Origin: JBOGUF01 sp050696075
Lineage (GTDB): Bacteria > Chloroflexota > Chloroflexia > Thermomicrobiales > UBA6265
Assembly: GCA_050696075.1 (NCBI GenBank)
Contig: JBOGUF010000149.1
Span: 24,965 to 88,964, forward strand
DNA: 64,000 nt
Direction: 5' to 3'
Shown here piece after piece: positions 16,602-24,205 of this stretch. The notes under the pieces were generated by a model. The model searched no databases. It saw nothing but the letters and a program-made list of their open reading frames with translations, and had not been told where the DNA came from. Position numbers and translations under genes: made by a program. Within the stretch, counting starts at the first letter, position 1, and every line of letters begins with the position of its first letter.

Positions 16602-17036
16602 ATGGAAAAGTGGATTGACGCCTTGTCATCAAGGCTGGCCCAGCGAACGTCGCGGAGAGGCGTGATCGGATTGAGTGGTCGAGCGCTCCTAGCTGTCAGC
16701 GCCGCCATATTCGGGATGGCTGCTAGGTCGGATAGCGTGGCCGCTGCCTGCTCAACATGTGGCGGTGGCGGATGCAGCGACGGCGTCGGCCGCCCCTGCG
16801 GCGGCACCGGCAACGGAACCTGCTATCCCCAATCGCTCCGGCTGTACGGTGGTAACTGCACCACCGGCGGCAACTGTAACGCGGCGGCTGGGCTGACAAA
16901 TGGCTGGGTCTGGTACTGCTGCGATCCGCACTTGCAGATTATCAAGTGTCAGGATTGCTGCGACAGCGATACCTCGGAATTCGTCGGCTTTTGCCAATCG
17001 TTTACTGGTTCCTACTGCGCCTCGCCAACGCCGTAA
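16602..17036 (+). CDS. Cysteine-rich Tat-exported protein resembling amine dehydrogenase light chain (MauA)
   Basis: A 144-residue protein. The start (KWIDALSSRLAQRTSRRGVI) matches the MauA pattern of a short W-x-D helix followed by a twin-arginine signal; cleavage is likely near VAAACSTC. The mature part has 14 cysteines, including CSTC, YCC and CQDCC. By eye it aligns with MauA through C-GG...C-P and ...DCC. In this alignment the two tryptophans that become TTQ (57 and 108 in Paracoccus) are Tyr/Leu and Phe, so no TTQ is expected. MauG is also absent. Context: MauD-like and CcdA-like genes for disulfide formation flank it. Function unknown. Confidence 0.6.
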   Translation: MEKWIDALSSRLAQRTSRRGVIGLSGRALLAVSAAIFGMAARSDSVAAACSTCGGGGCSDGVGRPCGGTGNGTCYPQSLRLYGGNCTTGGNCNAAAGLTNGWVWYCCDPHLQIIKCQDCCDSDTSEFVGFCQSFTGSYCASPTP

Positions 17037-17120
17037 GGACTGTCAGGCAGTAGAAGCGGAGGACGTGGGTTCTCTTGGCTGGAAACAGTTCATCTGAAGC
17101 TAGACGGTAAGGAGGTAGTC

Positions 17121-17285
17121 ATGGCGGGAATTGGAGCCCACGCTCGCTTAGTTACCGCGGCGACAAGCGGAGCGGTAGCAACAGCCGTCGTGGCCACAAT
17201 AGGATGGTCACTGACCTGGGTGCTGTTCACCGGCAGCTTGGTGTTGGAGAGCGTTGTCGGGATGTCCAAGGCCAGCACTGCCTGA
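17121..17285 (+). CDS. 54-residue membrane peptide
   Basis: ATG 17121 has GGAGG six bases upstream. The product has a short charged N-terminus, then two hydrophobic stretches (GAVATAVVATIGWSLTWVLF and GSLVLESVVGM). It lies between the MauA-like and CcdA-like genes, nine bases before the next start, so it is probably translated as part of the cluster. It is too short to assign a family; it might be a subunit of the membrane component. Confidence 0.55.
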   Translation: MAGIGAHARLVTAATSGAVATAVVATIGWSLTWVLFTGSLVLESVVGMSKASTA

Positions 17286-17294
17286 GGGCTATCG

Positions 17295-17921
17295 ATGATC
17301 GGGACGATCAGCCCCCTCGTGCAGGAGGCGCGAAGCCAATGGTGGCAAAGCAGCGCCCTTCATTCCCTGGGAAGTGTTGCGGGCGGAGTGATCACATTGG
17401 GGGCGCTGGGAGGGCTCGGTTACTTCCTCATGAGGGGAATTGATCAGACCGCACGCTGGGCAGCCTTCGGTCTGATCACCCTCTTGCTGGCTTTAGGGGA
17501 GTTGGATGTGCTTCGGTGGCCGCTCGTGCGGACCGCACGGAGCGTCCCCAAGTCTTGGTGGCAGGATTGGGGCCCGAGACGAGGAGCGTTCACCTACGGG
17601 TTTGTCCTAGGGCTGGGCGTCACTACTGTCATTCCGTTTGGAACCTACTACGCAATGGCCGCCGGAGCGCTTCTCGTGGGCGATATCCTCTACGCCGTAG
17701 GAGTAGGTGTCGCATACGGTCTTGGTCGTGCCTTACCAGTTCTCGTCGTGGGTGCAGCCTTAGTGTACCCCCACCATGCGGCCACACCGCGGGTGGTCAC
17801 GACGCAGATTACAGAGAAGATACTCGGCTCTCGGAGGACCGCACATCTGGTTAATGGCCTTGTGGGGGCGAGCTTTGCGGGAGCAACCGCAATAACTGTG
17901 GCAGTGAGCCTATGGTCATAA
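17295..17921 (+). CDS. CcdA/DsbD-like membrane protein
   Basis: A 208-residue polytopic protein with about six membrane helices. The pattern RGAFTYGFVLGLGVTTVIPF, then YYAMAAGALLVGDILYAVG and YGLGRALPVLVVGAALV resembles the CcdA/DsbD transmembrane domain, which carries reducing power from cytoplasmic thioredoxin to exported thiols. The usual membrane cysteine pair is not evident, so it could be a divergent relative such as MauF. The job fits its neighbours: an exported thioredoxin-like protein and a 14-cysteine substrate. The ATG overlaps a GAGGG site at the end of the 54-codon gene. Confidence 0.65.
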   Translation: MIGTISPLVQEARSQWWQSSALHSLGSVAGGVITLGALGGLGYFLMRGIDQTARWAAFGLITLLLALGELDVLRWPLVRTARSVPKSWWQDWGPRRGAFTYGFVLGLGVTTVIPFGTYYAMAAGALLVGDILYAVGVGVAYGLGRALPVLVVGAALVYPHHAATPRVVTTQITEKILGSRRTAHLVNGLVGASFAGATAITVAVSLWS

Positions 17922-18391
17922 CTGATGTAAAGGATAACGATCGTTCCTGTGAAGTCGTCTGCGTGACAACGCGCTTGCGTTTCCGAGGGCTGTGCGCACT
18001 CGTCAAGTTTCTCCTTGCTTATCGGCACGTACGCCAGGACTTGCATGGTGCTCTTGGATTGATGCATGTGTCACTCGTGTGGGAGCGGCCCTCTACTGTC
18101 TATATTCTCTCCATCTGGCGTTCGGAGGAACTAATGCGTCGATGGGTTGGCACCGAGGCCCATGTAAGTGCGGTTCGCCAAACGTACCGCAATCTCACGC
18201 ACGAAACATGGTCGGGTCTGTGGCGGCTCAATGCCGTTAGCCCAAGCGCGCGGCGTTGGCCGTCGGCTCCAACGATGGAGGCGACACCGCCGGTATGCGC
18301 CCCCGGAGTTCCGGATTGGCCATCTCCAGGGCGCAGCAGCCGGACGTGCGACTTGATCACGAATATCCTTGCGACAATGTGGCGAGTATAA
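17912..18391 (+). CDS. Protein with dimeric alpha/beta-barrel (ABM/EthD-like) domain
   Basis: A 159-residue protein overlapping the previous gene by ten bases. Residues ~20-105 (LRFRGLCALVKFLLAYRHVR, LGLMHVSLVWERPSTVYILS, IWRSEELMRRWVGTEAHVSA) have the pattern of small ferredoxin-like dimers such as antibiotic-biosynthesis monooxygenases. The last ~50 residues are Pro/Ser-rich and may be unstructured. Its role in the cluster is unknown. The translational overlap suggests co-expression. Confidence 0.5.
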   Translation: MVITDVKDNDRSCEVVCVTTRLRFRGLCALVKFLLAYRHVRQDLHGALGLMHVSLVWERPSTVYILSIWRSEELMRRWVGTEAHVSAVRQTYRNLTHETWSGLWRLNAVSPSARRWPSAPTMEATPPVCAPGVPDWPSPGRSSRTCDLITNILATMWRV

Positions 18392-18419
18392 ACATAATGT
18401 AATCTACGATACATCATGT
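18392..18419. promoter_or_regulatory. Operator-like palindrome
   Basis: ACATAATGTA (18392-18401) and TACATCATGT (18410-18419) are inverted repeats with one mismatch and an eight-base spacer, in an AT-rich patch between the ABM-like gene and the propeller gene. It may be a regulator site or part of the promoter for the next gene. No terminator T-run. Confidence 0.45.
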
Positions 18420-18518
18420 TTGGACGATCGACAGGGTGCAGACGAACCAGTTGGCACTTTAGGCAGTATGGTTGATGGATTGTGCCATGCGGGGTATTGC
18501 ATCTAGCACACGAGGAGG

Positions 18519-19622
18519 ATGCCGATGTCATGGGTGCGTAGGCTGGTCGGGATCGTTGCCGTGACCGTGCTCGGTCTGGGCGCCACCGCGCATGCCGATG
18601 TCCCTGCCGCGCCGGCGCGAGACTTCGTCGCTATCGAAGAACGGGGCGTCGTGCACGTTGTCGATCCGGCTACTGGTGACGTGTGGGAGCAGTTAGGAGG
18701 TCACGGCGCCTTGGCGAGCGTGGCCGCCACGAGTGGACACGTCTATGTCAGCGTGGCATCGACCGATGGCAGTGGCACCATGGTGTTCGCCATTTGGATG
18801 CCGACCGCCCACCGCGAGTCGATCGGGCATCTGCCGGAGGTGGCGTTGGCAAACAGGCTGTCTCCGACCGGCGACCGCTTATATGTGACCGCGTTCGTGA
18901 ACGGCTCCCCCATCACGACGCCCAGCGCGACGATCAGCTTGCCCCTTCCCGACGGTGGGCTGACCAAGCCCGACAACACCGCCGCCCGCGACGCGGGTGG
19001 CGGTGTCCTATCTCCCGAAGGGACGCGGTGGTATCGTCTACGCACCCTATGGAAGGAGGATCGGATAGAGGGGGTCGAGTTGCAAGCGCTGGCCTTCCAG
19101 GAGGGGGGCACGCCAATCGAATCGACCCTCCGGCTGCCGATGTCCGACTACCACTCGCTCCTCATGGCGCCGAACGGACGCACCCTGTTCGCCGTCGACT
19201 ACGGAGGTGCGTTCAACCAGCAGCAAACCATTCACGTTATCGACGCCGGACATGATCAGCCTACTCTGGCGCGGTCGATTGCGATCCAACGGGGGCCAAC
19301 AAAGGCCCTGCTGTGCCAAGCTGCCCTCTCACCCCAGGGTGACCGACTGTATGTGGCATCACACGACGGCCCAGCCCGGCACGGGATATTGGTGTTTGAC
19401 ACCGACTCCTGGGAGCGGGTTGCGCACCTACGCCCGGATGACGCGTATCGGTGCCTGGTCGTCTCCCCCGATGGCGACCGGCTGTACGGGGCAGCAAAGG
19501 CCTCGGGCGGGTATGCTCTGGTGACGATCGACGCGCGGACGGGGGCTGAGCTCCGGCACGTGCCGCTGGAACTGGACAGCGGCTGCTGCCCGTCCGTTCT
19601 TCTGGCAGTCGCCTCTGAATGA
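18519..19622 (+). CDS. Secreted beta-propeller protein (MauB/YVTN-like)
   Basis: A 367-residue exported protein. A signal peptide (RRLVGIVAVTVLGLGATAHA) is followed by repeated propeller blades: VHVVDPATGDVWEQLGGHG, NRLSPTGDRLYVTAF, MAPNGRTLFAVDYGG, LSPQGDRLYVASHDG, VVSPDGDRLYGAAK. It is about the length of the amine dehydrogenase heavy chain MauB, also a seven-bladed propeller. It follows the MauD/MauA-like genes, so a MauA-like/MauB-like pair is conceivable. Any seven-bladed YVTN protein would look alike at this level. The start follows GAGGA about seven bases upstream. Confidence 0.75.
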   Translation: MPMSWVRRLVGIVAVTVLGLGATAHADVPAAPARDFVAIEERGVVHVVDPATGDVWEQLGGHGALASVAATSGHVYVSVASTDGSGTMVFAIWMPTAHRESIGHLPEVALANRLSPTGDRLYVTAFVNGSPITTPSATISLPLPDGGLTKPDNTAARDAGGGVLSPEGTRWYRLRTLWKEDRIEGVELQALAFQEGGTPIESTLRLPMSDYHSLLMAPNGRTLFAVDYGGAFNQQQTIHVIDAGHDQPTLARSIAIQRGPTKALLCQAALSPQGDRLYVASHDGPARHGILVFDTDSWERVAHLRPDDAYRCLVVSPDGDRLYGAAKASGGYALVTIDARTGAELRHVPLELDSGCCPSVLLAVASE

Positions 19623-19673
19623 CCTTGGCCGCGGTCATCGCCACGTTGCGGGATAGGCGCTGAGCCCCCGGGG

Positions 19674-21413
19674 TTACATCACTCGCCGTGCTTCCAACTC
19701 CTCGAACTGGTACTCCCGCCAGACGGGAATGCCGCAGTAGCGCTCGCCTTCGGGGCAGATCGGCTTGGCGGCGGAGCGGGAGCGCATGACGCAGGGGGGG
19801 CCGTCGACGTAGCGGCCGATGGTGGGGTGGACTTCCCGGATTTGGGCGACTTCCTGGCGGGCGGTGGCGAAGATTTCGCGCTGGGCGTCGTAGCAGAGGC
19901 GCTTGATCCACTTCCAAAAGTAGGTGAGTAGGGTACCGCTCTCGTAGAAGCGGACACGGTGGGCGTTGGGCAGGAGGTAGAGGGCGACTTCCGGGGCGAC
20001 GCCCTGGTCGAGCAACGCGTTCTTCGCGTCCCAGAGCGCTTGGACGGTGGCGTCGTACTCGGCGCGGGCAGCCGGGTTGCGGGCAATGGCCCAGGGGAGG
20101 ATGACGTCCGGGTCGCGGCGGAGGTGGGCGCTGAGGATGGGGCCGGAAGAGAGGGTGCCGCGGTGGCGCTGGTTTTGGGCTTCTTCCGCGCCGCTGATGC
20201 GCTTCTGGAAGGTGAAGGGAACGTGGTTCATCGTTTGCATCAGCTTCGAGTGCATGCCGAGGAAGAGGGCGTGGCCGAGGTACGGATTCTGTGAGCCATC
20301 GAGGACCTGAGCGATGGCGTCCTCGTCGGAGAGGGCGTCCGGGGTGAGGCCGAGGACGGTGCGGACGGCGTCGGCCATCGTCCGCTCGGCGGCGGGATTG
20401 TGGCTGATGAGCTTGCTGTCGAGGTCACCGAGCTCCTCGTCGAAGCGGCGGCAGAAGGCTTCCGTCTCCTCCGGGGTTTGGGCGAGGTTGGCTTGCCAAT
20501 TGGCCAAGGCCTCAGCTTCGAGCGTGTCGTCGGTGCTGAGGGCGCGCAGATCGAGCGGGTGGTCGGGCGCGCCGAGGAAGTAGGGATCGAGGGCGAGGAC
20601 TTCTTCGACCATGCGGTTGACGATGAAGCGGACCTCGGTCGGGGCGTCCGGTTGGTTGGCGAGGGCGTGGTAGCGGAGCAAGGTGAGCCCGTTGACGGTG
20701 TGATAGAGGTGGGCCGGGGTGGCGAGGGGGAGGACGTAGCGGGCGACTTCTTGGGCGCGCTTCTGGACGGCGCCGGCGACGCGCTCCTCGGCCCGTGGCC
20801 CCTTCGCCTTGGCACGGGCGGGAAAGACGGTGGCGTAGTCGCGCTGAAAGTCGGGGATGAGGATCTCGGTGAGGCGGCGGTAGCCCTCGAGGCTGCGCTC
20901 GATGGCGTCCTGGTAGATCGACAGCATCGGCTCGGGCAACGCCGGCGTGACCATGACCTTGCCGGAGACTTCGCGGTAGCGCTGGGAGACCTGCTCCGAG
21001 TTATAGAAGGGGTGGGCGTGGAAGAAGGACCAGATCGCCAGGCGGGAGACATTGTCGAGGACGAAGACGAAGGTGGCGTGCTGGAGGGTGGTGTGGTGGC
21101 CGGCGGCGAAGAGATCGGCGTAGAGCTTGAGGGTGCGCTGGCGGCGGTCTTCGCGTTCGGCGGCCTTTTCCGGGCTGAGACCTTCCGGGGCGGGGCCGTG
21201 GATGAGTTTGAGGACGTTCTCGACCTTGGCCGGGCGGGCGCCGTAGCAGGACCAGGCGGCGGCGACGGAGAGGGCGAAGGGGTGGTGGCTCGATTCGTCG
21301 CGCAACAGGGTGACGACGGGCGCGGCGGAATGGAACGGCGACGGTGCGTGGCCGTTCGATGTCGCGGCCGGTGTTTGGGTGGTGGTTGGTTGTTCAATCA
21401 CGGTGGCCGACAT
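19674..21413 (-). CDS. ThyX-like FAD-dependent thymidylate synthase, double-length form
   Basis: A 579-residue cytoplasmic protein made of two ThyX-like halves. The N-half keeps the C-terminal part of the ThyX signature (FFHAHPFYNSEQVSQRYREV, i.e. N-x-x-S-x-R-Y) but not RHR. The C-half keeps RHR (AQNQRHRGTLSSG) but not the rest. ThyX makes dTMP from dUMP with FAD and methylene-THF; whether this form does so is unproven. ATG 21413 is preferred, with GGAGG ten bases upstream, over more distal in-frame starts that lie in a repeat. The last ~40 codons (CVMRSRSAAKPICPEGERYC then IPVWREYQFEELEARRVM) recur four times downstream. Confidence 0.8.
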   Translation of the reverse strand: MSATVIEQPTTTQTPAATSNGHAPSPFHSAAPVVTLLRDESSHHPFALSVAAAWSCYGARPAKVENVLKLIHGPAPEGLSPEKAAEREDRRQRTLKLYADLFAAGHHTTLQHATFVFVLDNVSRLAIWSFFHAHPFYNSEQVSQRYREVSGKVMVTPALPEPMLSIYQDAIERSLEGYRRLTEILIPDFQRDYATVFPARAKAKGPRAEERVAGAVQKRAQEVARYVLPLATPAHLYHTVNGLTLLRYHALANQPDAPTEVRFIVNRMVEEVLALDPYFLGAPDHPLDLRALSTDDTLEAEALANWQANLAQTPEETEAFCRRFDEELGDLDSKLISHNPAAERTMADAVRTVLGLTPDALSDEDAIAQVLDGSQNPYLGHALFLGMHSKLMQTMNHVPFTFQKRISGAEEAQNQRHRGTLSSGPILSAHLRRDPDVILPWAIARNPAARAEYDATVQALWDAKNALLDQGVAPEVALYLLPNAHRVRFYESGTLLTYFWKWIKRLCYDAQREIFATARQEVAQIREVHPTIGRYVDGPPCVMRSRSAAKPICPEGERYCGIPVWREYQFEELEARRVM

Positions 21414-21429
21414 CTCCCGCATGCCTCCA

Positions 21430-21587
21430 TTAGGCCGTATTTGCACACTGTCATCCGGCGGCGGCGGGCGCTCCGTCGTCATGCTGAGGCAGCGAAGCAT
21501 CCCCGCGCGCCGCGCCGACGGACCGGCTTCGCCGGGGGATGCTTCGGCTTCGCCTCAGCATGACGGGGCTTGGCAAACAGGCCCTAA
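21430..21587. repeat. MITE-like hairpin element, copy M1
   Basis: 158 bp bounded by TTAGGCC and GGCCCTAA, with an inner long inverted repeat (GTCATGCTGAGGC...GAAGCATCCCC and its complement). It is related to the element at 44215-44358; shared termini are TTAGGG-x-CTGTTTG and CCGTCATGCTGAGGCGAAG. It sits just upstream of the ThyX-like start, so it may carry that gene's promoter. Confidence 0.8.
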
Positions 21588-21683
21588 TCATCGGTCACGT
21601 CAACGCGGGACCGCGTGGCAACGGACCCATTATACATGTACGTACACTCCTGGTAAGGGGGCCATCTGAGCGGTGGGCGGTCG

Positions 21684-22517
21684 CTAGCGCATGGCGCCGA
21701 CCAGGATGACTTCGCTCGGCAGGCGGATCTCGTTGTTATCGCGGTGCTGTTCAAGGAAGTCGACGATGCGACGGTGGAGGTGGTCGGCGTCGGCGGGGCG
21801 GCTGGCGAGGGCGGCGGCGAGTTGGCCATCGTTGCGGTTGAGCATCTGCTGCCAATATGCATCGGGGTCGTCGACGACGCGTTCGACGATGCGGCGCTCG
21901 ACGGCGACGTGCTCGAAGCCAGCCTCGGCAACCAGGCGCTCGATGAGGCCGGGTTCGCCGAGGGCGAGCGGACCGGGCAGGTTCGCGTCGTCAGGAGATG
22001 GAGGCACAACTTCGGCCACCATCCGTGCCGGGGCGAAGAGGGGGACGCGGTCGGCGGTGCTCCAGACGGCGATGCCGAGACGGCCGCCGGGACGCAGCAC
22101 GCGCCGCAATTCGCCGAGCGCTCGCGCCCGATCGGGCACGAACATGAGGCCGAACTGGCAGTAGGCGACGTCGAAGGAGGCGCCGGGGAGGTCGAGCGCC
22201 TCGGCGCCCATGGCGCGGAAGGAAACGTTCGGCAGCCCTTCGGCCGCGCTGGGGCCGGTGACGAACTCTTCCCATTCGGGCGCGATGTCGGTGGCGAGGA
22301 CCGGGCCGGTCGGACCGGTGAGGCGGGCGGCGCGGAGGGCGACGACGCCGGGGCCGGTGGCGACGTCGAGCACGCGGTCGCCGGGATCGGGCGCGACGAG
22401 GCCGAGCAGGAGGTCGGCGACGGCGGCGTTGATTTGGGCGGCGGCGGTGGCGTATTCGTGGCGGCGGGCGCCCCAATCGCGGCGCATACGGTCGCGGATT
22501 TCTGCGGACGAAGTCAT
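21684..22517 (-). CDS. Class I SAM-dependent methyltransferase (UbiE-like)
   Basis: A 277-residue protein. Motif I is DRVLDVATGPGVVALRAARL (about 47-66), the strand-2 acidic residue is in VLATDIAPEW, and the post-II/IV region is DLPGASFDVAYCQFGLMFVP. RVLRPGGRLGIAVWS is the typical ELRRVLRPGG end. It has AAGGAG nine bases before ATG 22517. It is the last gene of the nitrile hydratase strand run, 157 bases after the accessory gene. Substrate unknown; not an expected nitrile hydratase partner. Confidence 0.88.
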   Translation of the reverse strand: MTSSAEIRDRMRRDWGARRHEYATAAAQINAAVADLLLGLVAPDPGDRVLDVATGPGVVALRAARLTGPTGPVLATDIAPEWEEFVTGPSAAEGLPNVSFRAMGAEALDLPGASFDVAYCQFGLMFVPDRARALGELRRVLRPGGRLGIAVWSTADRVPLFAPARMVAEVVPPSPDDANLPGPLALGEPGLIERLVAEAGFEHVAVERRIVERVVDDPDAYWQQMLNRNDGQLAAALASRPADADHLHRRIVDFLEQHRDNNEIRLPSEVILVGAMR

Positions 22518-22674
22518 TGGTGGTGGCTCCTTGGGTCGGTGCGCGATGGCTTGTTCGCCATTATGGGGGATTGCGGCGCGCGGGGGAGTTTCCCGGCGTT
22601 GATGGCGTCCCCGACGTTGCAACGCCAGGCACAACCGACGAAGACCGACGCCGGGTTGAACCCCCCCGCTTAAC

Positions 22675-23544
22675 CTACGAAGCCCCTCCGGGACCGCGGA
22701 CATCGCGGCCCGTGTGCAATCCCGACGGAGGTTGGTGGGTTGCGGAGTTTGGCACGGATGGTGGGGCGGGCCAGTCGAAGACGTCGAAGACTTGGGGGGC
22801 GAGGGCGGGTGGTGGCGGCAGGTAGCGATCGGCGCGGACCATCGCTTCGACGTAGTCGTAGATGGCGACGACTTGCTCGTCGCCGGTGATTGAATGGATC
22901 CAGATCTGGTGGCCGGCGAAGAGGAGGAGGGCGACGTTGGAGAGGGCGCAGGGGCCGAGGCAGCCGCCAATAGAGAGGTGGACCTTGTGGCGGATGCGGC
23001 GGCGGGCCCATTCGCGGTGATAGAGGTCGGTGGGGACGGGGGCGTGGCCGCGTTCGGTGTGGCCGCAGCAGCAGCCGGTGGCGCAGACGAAGAGTTGCCC
23101 CGGACGGCGAAAGACGTTGATCGGCTCGCCGTCGCCACGCCAGACGATATTGCGCACGGCCGAGGTGTGCGGCGAGCGGGTGAGGCTGTCGATGGCGTCC
23201 GAGGTGGTTTCGTAGTGCTCGTGGTCGTCGTAGACGCCCGCGGCGTGCTCGGCGGTGCGGGCGTCGAGCTCGTCGGGGGTGATGAGATTCGTCTCGATCA
23301 GGAGGCGCTCGAAGGAGGCGAGCCAGCGCTCGTAGTAACCGGAGTCGTCGCCGTGCCCCTCGGCGGCGGCGATCTCGGCGGCGAGGCGGGCGCGGAAGTC
23401 GTCCCAGGGAAACTGCTCGGCGTCGCTGAGGGCGACGGCCATGCCGAAGATGCGGCCCTCCCAGGGGGCTTCGAAGACCAACTCGCCGTTGCGGCGGGGG
23501 ACGGCGAGGTCGTCGCCGAGCTCTTCGATACGGTGATCGGACAT
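22675..23544 (-). CDS. Nitrile hydratase accessory protein fused to a thioredoxin-like [2Fe-2S] domain
   Basis: A 289-residue two-domain protein. Residues ~20-110 match the nitrile hydratase accessory/activator family, itself related to the beta N-terminus (FEAPWEGRIFGMAVALSDAE, YYERWLASFERLLIETNLIT). Residues ~150-250 form a thioredoxin-like ferredoxin with cysteines in FVCATGCCCGHTERG and SIGGCLGPCALSNVALLLF, the C-x4-C...C-x3-C type spacing that holds [2Fe-2S]. It follows the alpha gene and probably helps insert cobalt into the alpha subunit. The fused Fe-S domain suggests a redox or metal-handling step. AAGGAG eight bases before ATG 23544. Confidence 0.8.
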   Translation of the reverse strand: MSDHRIEELGDDLAVPRRNGELVFEAPWEGRIFGMAVALSDAEQFPWDDFRARLAAEIAAAEGHGDDSGYYERWLASFERLLIETNLITPDELDARTAEHAAGVYDDHEHYETTSDAIDSLTRSPHTSAVRNIVWRGDGEPINVFRRPGQLFVCATGCCCGHTERGHAPVPTDLYHREWARRRIRHKVHLSIGGCLGPCALSNVALLLFAGHQIWIHSITGDEQVVAIYDYVEAMVRADRYLPPPPALAPQVFDVFDWPAPPSVPNSATHQPPSGLHTGRDVRGPGGAS

Positions 23545-23561
23545 CGCCGCGCTCCTTGCCG

Positions 23562-24170
23562 TCAGCCCGCCAGCCCGGAGGTTGCCGGCGCGGCCACCTT
23601 GGCGACGCCGATCATGGCGTCGCGGGTGACGAGCGCGGCGAGTTCTTCCTCGGTGAGGTGATCGGTTCCGGCGGGGCGTTCCGGGAGGATCATGTAGCGT
23701 TGGTCGGCGCTGCTGTCCCAGACGTGGATCGTGACGGTCTCGTCGATGTCCAGGCCGAACTCGGTAAGCACCTCGCGCGGCTCGATAACGGTGCGGGAGC
23801 GGTAGGCGAAGCTCTTGTACCAGGTCGGAGGCAGCCCGAGCACCCTCCAGGGATAGCAGGAGCAGAGGGTACAGACCACGAGGTGGTGGTCGGTCGGCGT
23901 GTTCTCGATCACGACGAGGGGGGCGCCGCTGGGGATGCCGAAATCGGTGATGGCCGCGCCGGCGTCGTGGAGCAGGCGCTGCTTGAAGGCGGGGTCGGAC
24001 CAGGCGCGGGCGACGATGCGGGCGCCCATGAGCGGACCGATGTCCTGCTCGAACTTGCTGATTTGAGCGTCGACGGCCTCGGCGGAAATGAGTCCCTTTT
24101 CGATGAGGAGCGACTCGATGGCTTTGGTGCGCAACGCGACATACGGTTCCTGTTCCGGGTCGTACGGCAT
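23562..24170 (-). CDS. nthA: Nitrile hydratase alpha subunit, cobalt type
   Basis: A 202-residue catalytic subunit that hydrates nitriles to amides with the beta subunit. The metal-binding motif is VVCTLCSCYPWRVLGLPP (about residues 98-115). CTLCSC with Thr is the non-corrin cobalt form; the iron form has Ser. Two of its cysteines become sulfinic and sulfenic acids in the family. Downstream WYKSFAYRSRTVIEPREVL is also conserved. ATG 24170 is chosen (AAAGGA seven bases upstream, normal N-terminus YDPEQEPYVALRTKAIESLL). Gene order is beta, alpha, accessory. Confidence 0.95.
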   Translation of the reverse strand: MPYDPEQEPYVALRTKAIESLLIEKGLISAEAVDAQISKFEQDIGPLMGARIVARAWSDPAFKQRLLHDAGAAITDFGIPSGAPLVVIENTPTDHHLVVCTLCSCYPWRVLGLPPTWYKSFAYRSRTVIEPREVLTEFGLDIDETVTIHVWDSSADQRYMILPERPAGTDHLTEEELAALVTRDAMIGVAKVAAPATSGLAG

Positions 24171-24205
24171 GGCGCGCATCCTTTCGGCGGCTGTCTGGTC
24201 AGACG

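Noticed and set aside
16602..17036. Functional TTQ methylamine dehydrogenase
   Set aside because: Both TTQ tryptophans appear substituted and no mauG-like gene is present; only MauA-like scaffold and accessory genes are supported.
20400..21563. Long open frame opposite the ThyX-like gene
   Set aside because: Frame shadow of a GC-rich gene: no family similarity, no ribosome-binding site, and biased Gly/Glu/Val composition; the minus-strand gene has clear motifs.
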